Shown here: in pieces, positions 6,765 through 10,968 of the stretch
Layout of the letters: each line of letters begins with the position of its first letter
Numbering within the stretch: the stretch's first letter is position 1
Origin: Candidatus Neomicrothrix sp. UBA4742
GTDB taxonomy: Bacteria > Actinomycetota > Acidimicrobiia > Acidimicrobiales > Acidimicrobilacustridaceae
DNA length: 10,968 bases
NCBI GenBank assembly: GCA_002403895.1
Contig: DHIQ01000054.1
Location: forward strand, 1 to 10,968
Direction: 5' to 3'
The notes under the pieces: model-generated
Databases searched by the model: none
Told to the model about the DNA's origin: nothing
Seen by the model: the letters and a program-made list of their open reading frames with translations, nothing else
Translations under genes and position numbers: made by a program

Positions 6765-6958
6765 AGGTCAGCGTCGATCCCGACAAGTGCCAGGGCCACA
6801 ATCGCTGCTACGCCTTGGTGCCCGAGGTCTTCGACGTCGATGACCTCGGCTACGCCTCGGCCAAGGGTGACGGCATCGTGCCGCCCGAGCTGGCCGACAA
6901 GGCCCGCCTGGCCGCGGCCAACTGCCCCGAGTTCGCCATCACCATCGACGAGACCTGA
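6761..6958 (+). CDS. [3Fe-4S] ferredoxin, P450 redox partner
   Basis: 65-residue small ferredoxin. The cluster motif is C10-x2-H13-x2-C16 (CQGHNRC) and C55-P56. The position that binds a fourth iron in 4Fe ferredoxins is His, which indicates a 3Fe-4S cluster with three Cys ligands, as in many actinobacterial P450-linked ferredoxins. The remaining sequence, with PEVFDVDDLGYA (31-42) and the closing AAANCPEFAITI (51-62), fits this family. The ATG overlaps the P450 stop (ATGA, 6761-6764), which argues for translational coupling and stoichiometric expression. It is the last gene before a convergent beta-glucosidase. Confidence 0.95.
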   Translation: MKVSVDPDKCQGHNRCYALVPEVFDVDDLGYASAKGDGIVPPELADKARLAAANCPEFAITIDET

Positions 6959-6969
6959 CCTGCGGGGTC

Positions 6970-7004
6970 GTGCCACTGACCACCGTGGCGGTAGTCAACG
7001 GCAC
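6970..7004. terminator. Imperfect hairpin between convergent genes, candidate bidirectional terminator
   Basis: The 35-nt element folds as GTGCC/GGCAC (5 bp), an AC/AC internal loop, TGAC/GTCA (4 bp), a C-A mismatch, ACC/GGT (3 bp) and a 5-nt loop GTGGC. It lies 11 bp after the ferredoxin stop and 34 bp from the GH3 stop, where a shared terminator is expected. There is no T-run, as is common in high-GC actinobacteria. Confidence 0.45.
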
Positions 7005-7038
7005 AAGCCCAATCGGCCGCGAGCGCTGGAGGGCGGCG

Positions 7039-9453
7039 TCAGCGCTCGATGCGAACGCGACGGCGAAGGTCACGCGACGATGAGCCGAGGTGGAGGTCGA
7101 ACTCGCCCGGCTCGACCACCCAGTCGTCGCTGATCTCGTCCCAGAAGGCGAACGACCGCTGGTCGAGCTCAAGGCGAACCGACGCCGTCTCGCCCGAGTC
7201 GAGCTTCACCTTGGCGAACGCTTTCAGCTCCCTTTCCGGACGGCTCACGGTCGCCTCGAGGTCGCTGACGTAGAGCTGCACCACTTCGCTACCCCGACGG
7301 GCTCCGGTGTTGGTCACCGGGACCGTCACGGTGACGTGGGGACCCTCGACCTCGACGGTGGGCTCGTCGTAGGCGAACGTCGTGTACGAGAGGCCGTGGC
7401 CGAAGCAGAACGCCGGCTCGATGTGGTTGGCGTCGAAGTGGCGATAGCCGACGAGCACGCCTTCGCCATAGACCACCTTGCCTTCCGAGCCGGGGTACCA
7501 GGCGTGGGTCGCTGAGTCCTCGAGCCGGGCCGGGAACGTGATGGGCAGGCGTCCGCCCGGCTCGGCGGCACCGGTGACGATGTCGGCGAGGGCCGGCGCC
7601 CCCTCCTCCCCTGGGTACCAGAGCATGACCACCGCGGCCGCGGCGTCGGCCCAGGGGGTCTGGACGGGCGCACCGGCATTGATGACCACCGCGGTCCGCG
7701 GGTTGGCTTCGAGCACGCGACGGATCAGCTCGTCCTGCTCCCCGAGGAGCTTCAGATCGTGGCGATCGGCCCCCTCGGTCTCCCACTGACCGTTGGAGCC
7801 GACCACCACGATGGCCACCTCGGCATCGGCGGCCGCCGCCACCGCGCGCGCCATGGCATCAGGGACGGGCGGGCGGGCCGCACCAAGGCGAAACCCGGCG
7901 ATGGGCAGCCCTTCGCAGCGCATCTCGACCACGAGCTTGTGAGCCCCACCGGCCTCCAGGTCGAGGGTGGTGGCTACCGTGTCGCTACCCATCCCGTAAT
8001 AGAACTTCCCGGGGGTCGGTTCCGTGTTGTCCACGACCACCTCACCGTCGAGCAGGATCCGCGCCTTGCCGGCGTTGGCGATGCCCAGTTGCCAAGCGCC
8101 GGAGACGTCGGGACGGAACGTGCCGGTGGCGCGCAGCGAGCAGTCGCGCACCGACACGCCGGGGACGGGGTCGCCCAGGGCGACGAACTGGCCGGTTCCG
8201 AGGGTGTCGGCGTCGACGGGATCACCCTCCCAGGACGAGTTGGCGAAGTACTCGACCCGCAGGCCGTTCTCCAGCAGGCGGGGGTCGATGAGGGGGATGC
8301 CACGATCGAGCCGGCACCCCTGCTCGTAGACCACCTCGACCTCGCTCAAGCGGGCCCGAAGCTCGTCCACGAAGGAAAGCGACCGATGCGGAACGACGCT
8401 GGAGCTGCCGCCGCCGCCCGTCTCGATGAGATCGGCGTTGGGCCCGATCACCGCGATACGCCGGACCGCGGGGCCTAGCGGGAGCAGGTCCTCGTTGCGG
8501 AGCAGGACGGTGCCGGCGATGGCGACCTCGCGGGCCATGCGGCGACGGTCGGGATCCTCGGGGTCCTGCGGCTCGCCGTCGGTGGGTGCCCGATCGAGGA
8601 GCCCGCAGCGTTCGGCCAGGCGCAGGATGCGGCGGACGTGGTCGTCCAGCACGGCCTCGCTCAGCTCGCCGGCCTCGACGGCCCGGGCGAGCTTGCGACC
8701 GAGGTAGTGGGGCGGCCCCGGCATCTCCACGTCGAGGCCGGCGGCGGCGGCGGGAACGGTGCTGTGGGTCCCGAACCAGTCCGACACCACGACACCGTCG
8801 AAACCCCACTCCCCTTTGAGGATCTTCCCCAGCAGCTGCGGGTGCTCACCACAGAAGGTGCCGTTGACCTTGTTGTAAGCCGACATGACCGACCACACCC
8901 CAGCGTCGCGCACGGCGGCTTCGAACGAGGGCAGGTGGATCTCGCGCAGGGTCCGCTCGTCGACCTCGGCGCTGATCGTCATGCGCTCGTGTTCCTGGTC
9001 GTTGCAGGCGAAGTGCTTCACGCAACAGCCCACCCCGCCACCTTGGACCCCGGTGATGTAGGCGACGGCAAGGTGGCCGCTGAGCAGCGGGTCCTCGGCA
9101 AAGGACTCGAAGGTCCGACCGGCGAGCGGGGTGCGAGGGATGCACACGGTCGGGCCGAGCAGGACGTGGACCCCTTTGGCCGCCGCCTCCTCGGCCAGCA
9201 CCGCGCCATAGCGCTGGAGCAGGTCGACGTCCCAGGTGGCGCCCGCGGCCATGCCGCAGGGGAAGGAGAGGGACCGACGGGTGCCGATCCGCTCGCCGCG
9301 CACGCCTGACGGGCCGTCGGAGACCTTGAGGCGGCCCAGCCCGACGCGGTCGACGGCGGGGAGGTGCCAGACGTCGTCGCCCCCGGTGAGCGAGGCCTTC
9401 TCTTCGAGGGTGAGCGAGGCCGGCAATTCCTCGACGCGATCTTCGGTGCTCAT
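7039..9453 (-). CDS. Beta-glucosidase, glycoside hydrolase family 3, with PA14 domain
   Basis: 804-residue hydrolase removing beta-linked glucose (or related sugars) from non-reducing ends. Domain order: TIM-barrel from about 15 to 290, with SDGPSGVRG (45-53), KHFACND (146-152) and the nucleophile motif VVVSDWFG (221-228, D225); the alpha/beta sandwich from about 305, interrupted by a PA14 domain (about 396-525); the sandwich resumes with GSNGQWETEGADRHDLKLL (552-570), which holds the probable acid/base Glu (E558 or E560); then a fibronectin-III-like domain (about 695-800). A PA14 insert is known from KmBglI-type GH3 enzymes, where it shapes the substrate pocket. There is no signal peptide, so it is probably cytosolic. 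The ATG at 9453 has GAGGAG 4 nt upstream; an in-frame extension to 9603 is Arg/Pro-rich and rejected. The upstream TetR remnant suggests a former dedicated repressor. Confidence 0.96.
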   Translation of the reverse strand: MSTEDRVEELPASLTLEEKASLTGGDDVWHLPAVDRVGLGRLKVSDGPSGVRGERIGTRRSLSFPCGMAAGATWDVDLLQRYGAVLAEEAAAKGVHVLLGPTVCIPRTPLAGRTFESFAEDPLLSGHLAVAYITGVQGGGVGCCVKHFACNDQEHERMTISAEVDERTLREIHLPSFEAAVRDAGVWSVMSAYNKVNGTFCGEHPQLLGKILKGEWGFDGVVVSDWFGTHSTVPAAAAGLDVEMPGPPHYLGRKLARAVEAGELSEAVLDDHVRRILRLAERCGLLDRAPTDGEPQDPEDPDRRRMAREVAIAGTVLLRNEDLLPLGPAVRRIAVIGPNADLIETGGGGSSSVVPHRSLSFVDELRARLSEVEVVYEQGCRLDRGIPLIDPRLLENGLRVEYFANSSWEGDPVDADTLGTGQFVALGDPVPGVSVRDCSLRATGTFRPDVSGAWQLGIANAGKARILLDGEVVVDNTEPTPGKFYYGMGSDTVATTLDLEAGGAHKLVVEMRCEGLPIAGFRLGAARPPVPDAMARAVAAAADAEVAIVVVGSNGQWETEGADRHDLKLLGEQDELIRRVLEANPRTAVVINAGAPVQTPWADAAAAVVMLWYPGEEGAPALADIVTGAAEPGGRLPITFPARLEDSATHAWYPGSEGKVVYGEGVLVGYRHFDANHIEPAFCFGHGLSYTTFAYDEPTVEVEGPHVTVTVPVTNTGARRGSEVVQLYVSDLEATVSRPERELKAFAKVKLDSGETASVRLELDQRSFAFWDEISDDWVVEPGEFDLHLGSSSRDLRRRVRIER

Positions 9454-9457
9454 GGTG

Positions 9458-9463
9458 CTCCTC
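9458..9463 (-). promoter_or_regulatory. Ribosome binding site of the GH3 gene
   Basis: GAGGAG on the minus strand stands 4 nt (CACC) before the ATG at 9453. It decides the GH3 start against the longer in-frame extension. Confidence 0.7.
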
Positions 9464-9506
9464 GGGGTCTCAACGGTTGGTCGGTGGGTCGGTACGCGGG
9501 TTTGGT

Positions 9507-9719
9507 TCAGCGGGTCGAGCGGGCGTCGAGGCGATGGTGGAGGCCGTGGATGTAGGCGTCCACCGACGACTCGAGGTCGACTGCGTCGGGGTCGGTGAGC
9601 CACTGGATCTCGAGGCCCATGAGGGTGGCGATCTGCTCGGGGTCGATCTGCTCGGGGTCGAGGTCGGGCCGGAAGGTGCCGTCGCGCTGGCCGTGCCGGA
9701 TCGACTCGGCGGTCAGGAA
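9507..9719 (-). pseudogene. C-terminal remnant of a TetR-family regulator
   Basis: About 71 codons read cleanly on the minus strand to the TGA at 9509-9507 with the typical end of a TetR ligand-binding domain: FLTAESIRHGQRDGTFRPDL, then EQIATLMGLEIQWLTDPDAVDL and a closing YIHGLHHRLDA helix. The frame has no plausible start. It is closed by a TGA at about 9746-9744, and the first 24 bases or so after that stop do not look like the family. The HTH and most of the regulatory domain (about 120 residues in a typical TetR) are missing, and nothing similar appears in 9744-9892. The fragment lies 53 bp upstream of GH3 on the same strand, where a local regulator would sit. A 15-bp in-frame duplication lies inside it. 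I read it as a deletion remnant; a very short functional peptide is unlikely. Confidence 0.75.
9630..9659. repeat. 15-bp perfect tandem duplication
   Basis: GATCTGCTCGGGGTC occurs twice in a row (9630-9644 and 9645-9659). In the TetR remnant frame it doubles the pentapeptide DPEQI. It keeps the frame, so it could predate or follow gene decay. Confidence 0.95.
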
Positions 9720-9743
9720 ATATGGCTCAGCGGTCGGGGGTCG

Positions 9744-9892
9744 TCAAGTGGTTCCTCGCATGACGGAGCCCGTGTGCCCCGCAACCCCGAGCCGACGCGA
9801 CGATGCGGCAGCCCAAGAAGAGTCCGAGCGAAGTGACAACAACCCGGCGCCTCCGGTCGCCGCCATCGTGCGTCGGTCCCTACCATCGCGCC
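9744..9892. other. Intergenic region without recognisable gene
   Basis: These 149 bp between the TetR remnant and the membrane-protein gene show no coding sequence I can support on either strand and none of the missing TetR N-terminus. The only signal seen is the TACCAT promoter box at its right end. It probably contains the deletion scar. Confidence 0.5.
9881..9886 (+). promoter_or_regulatory. Leaderless -10 box of the two-TM membrane protein gene
   Basis: TACCAT is followed by 6 nt (CGCGCC) and the ATG at 9893. It is the closest of the set to the TANNNT consensus with an AT base pair at the penultimate position. Confidence 0.55.
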
Positions 9893-10645
9893 ATGCAACC
9901 CGACGCCCCCGATCCTGTGGCCCCCACCCAGCCCCGCGCTCGGCCGCGCTTCCCGTGGGTCTCCCTGGCGGGCCTGATCCTGGCCGCGCTCGGGGTGTTG
10001 ACCGCCGTCGGGCTGGGGATCGGCGCGGCCGTCGCCTATTCCGACAGCAACGACCAGGCACTCGCTCAGGGCATCGCGGTGCACCCTGGCACCCCCGCCG
10101 GCGTCGAAGTCGACGGCGCCGATGACACCGTCCACATCGCCTTGATGATCCCCCGCGACGCGTCCGCCTGGAGGACCGACGGCACGTTCGCGCTGCCTGC
10201 CCCGACTATCCTGGCCACCCAGGAGGGTCGGCCGCTGTTCGTCGAGACGGACCCCTGCCCCTGCGCCTACTCCTACGACGTCGATAAGTTCAGCGACGGC
10301 TCGACCGCCGTCCATGTGGCCGACGTCGAGCCCGACGGCGCCGGATTGGTCCGGATCAGCGCCGGGGACATCGCACCGGCCTCGGGACTCCTGGCCACCC
10401 GGACCCCGTCGTACTCCGCCAGCCGCAACCTCGGCATCGCCGCCGGGATCGTGGCCGGCGCCTCGGTGCTGATCGGTCTTATCGCTCTCATCTGCTTCAT
10501 CGTGTTCATGTTCCGCTGGTTCTCGGCCAGGCCGCGCCGCCCGCGTCCGGCTCCATACGGAGCGCCCTACCCGGGCCCCTACGGCGGTGCACCACCCGGT
10601 CCCGGCCCCGGCGCCTGGGGACCACCGCCTCCGCCGACGGGTTAG
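9893..10645 (+). CDS. Hypothetical two-TM membrane protein with Pro/Gly/Tyr-rich tail
   Basis: 250 residues of unknown function. A short Pro/Arg-rich cytosolic start (1-20) leads to a first membrane helix (about 22-49). An outward domain of about 130 residues (50-178) follows, with alternating strand-like segments and a CPC pair (C122, C124) that could form a disulfide or bind metal. A second helix (about 180-208) precedes a basic stop-transfer (RWFSARPRRPRP) and a cytosolic low-complexity tail with repeated PYG/PGP units and PPPPP near the end. This layout is common among actinobacterial envelope proteins, but I cannot name a family. The ATG at 9893 is chosen over an in-frame ATG at 9803 because the extension is Arg-rich and a TACCAT box stands 6 nt upstream. 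It is transcribed away from the TetR/GH3 genes. Confidence 0.82.
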   Translation: MQPDAPDPVAPTQPRARPRFPWVSLAGLILAALGVLTAVGLGIGAAVAYSDSNDQALAQGIAVHPGTPAGVEVDGADDTVHIALMIPRDASAWRTDGTFALPAPTILATQEGRPLFVETDPCPCAYSYDVDKFSDGSTAVHVADVEPDGAGLVRISAGDIAPASGLLATRTPSYSASRNLGIAAGIVAGASVLIGLIALICFIVFMFRWFSARPRRPRPAPYGAPYPGPYGGAPPGPGPGAWGPPPPPTG

Positions 10646-10662
10646 AGCTCATCTTCTCGTGG

Positions 10663-10678
10663 GCGGCCATAAGGCCGC
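10663..10678. terminator. Short hairpin after the membrane-protein gene
   Basis: GCGGCC and GGCCGC (6 bp, perfect) flank the tetraloop ATAA, 17 bp after the stop at 10645. It may terminate the membrane-protein transcript, and lies between convergent genes. No T-run follows, so the assignment is weak. Confidence 0.3.
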
Positions 10679-10695
10679 GCGGTTCGAACCCCGTT

Positions 10696-10929
10696 CTAGG
10701 TGGCGAGGAACGACCGGGACCGTTCCAGGACCCGACCGGCGAGCTCCGATGGGACAGCTGCAGAGCCGAGGGCATCGACGATCTCGGAAGCTGCTTTCGT
10801 GGCGGTGTCACGAGCGAGATCTGGGTCAAGGGGCCAGCCTCCGGCCTCAGCGGTGACGTCATCCAACGTGATCGCTGCGAGGTGCTTGGTGCGTGGAGGG
10901 TGTCCCGGCGCGACTTCGGTTGTCACCAC
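10696..10929 (-). CDS. C-terminal gene fragment, possibly HipA-like (uncertain)
   Basis: The minus-strand frame ends at the TAG at 10698-10696 and is open to the right edge. A GTG at 10929 would give 77 residues. The part I trust is the last 60 or so residues, which look like real protein: HLAAITLDDVTAEAGGW, then a helix ARDTATKAASEIVDAL and a closing VPSELAGRVLERSRSFLA. This resembles the C-terminal helical end of HipA-family toxin kinases in actinobacteria, but only by general impression. The first 10 residues are encoded inside the 20-bp repeats that begin at 10901, whose length is not a multiple of three, so the upstream part is probably foreign and the gene is likely a truncated 3' fragment. 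A spurious ORF cannot be excluded. Confidence 0.4.
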   Translation of the reverse strand: MVTTEVAPGHPPRTKHLAAITLDDVTAEAGGWPLDPDLARDTATKAASEIVDALGSAAVPSELAGRVLERSRSFLAT

Positions 10930-10960
10930 GCGATTTCGCCTGTCCCGGGCCGCGATTTCA
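10901..10960. repeat. Three TGTC-headed repeats in exact 20-bp phase
   Basis: Units start at 10901, 10921 and 10941. Each begins TGTC and carries CGCGAYTTC: TGTCCCGGCGCGACTTC, TGTCACCACGCGATTTC and TGTCCCGGGCCGCGATTTC. Units 1 and 3 match at 16 of 17 aligned positions after a 2-nt gap; units 1 and 2 match at 14 of 20. The array starts abruptly at 10901 and may continue beyond the window. Multiple short repeats headed TGT at an element end are known as transposase-binding sites in several transposon families, for example IS21; this identity is inference. Confidence 0.7.
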
Positions 10961-10968
10961 CGGCCCGG
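10945..10968. repeat. Perfect 8-bp GC stem-loop at the right edge
   Basis: CCGGGCCG (10945-10952) and CGGCCCGG (10961-10968) form a perfect inverted repeat around the 8-nt loop CGATTTCA, which is part of the third TGTC repeat. The stem could extend past the window edge. It may be a terminator, a protein-binding palindrome or part of a mobile-element end. Confidence 0.6.

Noticed and set aside
9454..9603. 50-codon N-terminal extension of the GH3 gene
   Set aside because: It is Arg/Pro-rich, overlaps the TetR remnant in another frame, and bypasses a clear SD sequence at 9458-9463.
10640..10700. Functional tRNA gene
   Set aside because: The T-stem has mismatches, there is no CCTAGAA-type 5' acceptor strand, and no anticodon loop with U33 can be folded.
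10901..10968. CRISPR array
   Set aside because: The units are contiguous at 20 bp with no unique spacers and are imperfect; no cas gene is visible.

Overview
The window is very GC-rich, densely coded DNA from an actinobacterium. A mycothiol-dependent maleylpyruvate-isomerase-fold (TIGR03083) protein and repeated leaderless promoter/start arrangements support Actinomycetota. A deep branch such as Acidimicrobiia is possible, but that is a guess from general character and cannot be proven here. No virus, plasmid backbone, CRISPR array or rRNA is visible.

Layout. Positions 1-405 (minus) hold the N-terminal 135 residues of a classical SDR oxidoreductase cut by the left edge. It diverges over 37 bp from a NUDT19-like Nudix hydrolase (443-1171, plus). 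The Nudix gene runs tail-to-tail into an LPG-synthase-TM/UPF0104 flippase-like membrane protein (1111-2325, minus), with a 61-bp overlap of the two coding sequences. The membrane protein is translationally coupled to an unrecognised upstream gene (2322-3131, minus). A TIGR03083 protein (3243-3971, minus) diverges from a crotonase-fold enzyme (4043-4867, plus), which is followed by a MOSC protein (4914-5465, plus). A cytochrome P450 (5565-6764) and its [3Fe-4S] ferredoxin (6761-6958) form a coupled pair. They converge, across a long imperfect hairpin, on a GH3 beta-glucosidase with an inserted PA14 domain (7039-9453, minus). Upstream of GH3 lies only the C-terminal end of a TetR-type regulator (9507 to about 9719). 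A two-TM membrane protein (9893-10645, plus) follows. The right end has a C-terminal gene fragment (minus) and, from 10901, three 20-bp-phased repeats running to the edge.

How the genes work together. The clear functional unit is P450 plus ferredoxin: the ferredoxin passes electrons to the heme, and the reductase must be encoded elsewhere. The crotonase-fold enzyme looks more like an enoyl-CoA isomerase than a hydratase, so with the CoA-type Nudix and the SDR the region has a lipid/acyl-CoA flavour, but no single pathway is demonstrated. The GH3 enzyme has no export signal and probably hydrolyses imported oligosaccharides or glycosides in the cytosol. It seems to have lost the TetR regulator beside it.

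The most notable signals are not genes. Six starts are preceded by a TANNNT box at a fixed 6-7 nt, a strong leaderless-transcription pattern, and two of these promoters overlap each other. There is a 61-bp antisense overlap of two gene ends. The phased TGTC repeats at the right edge may be the end of a mobile element that has cut a gene. I did not find a complete, clearly novel multi-gene system.
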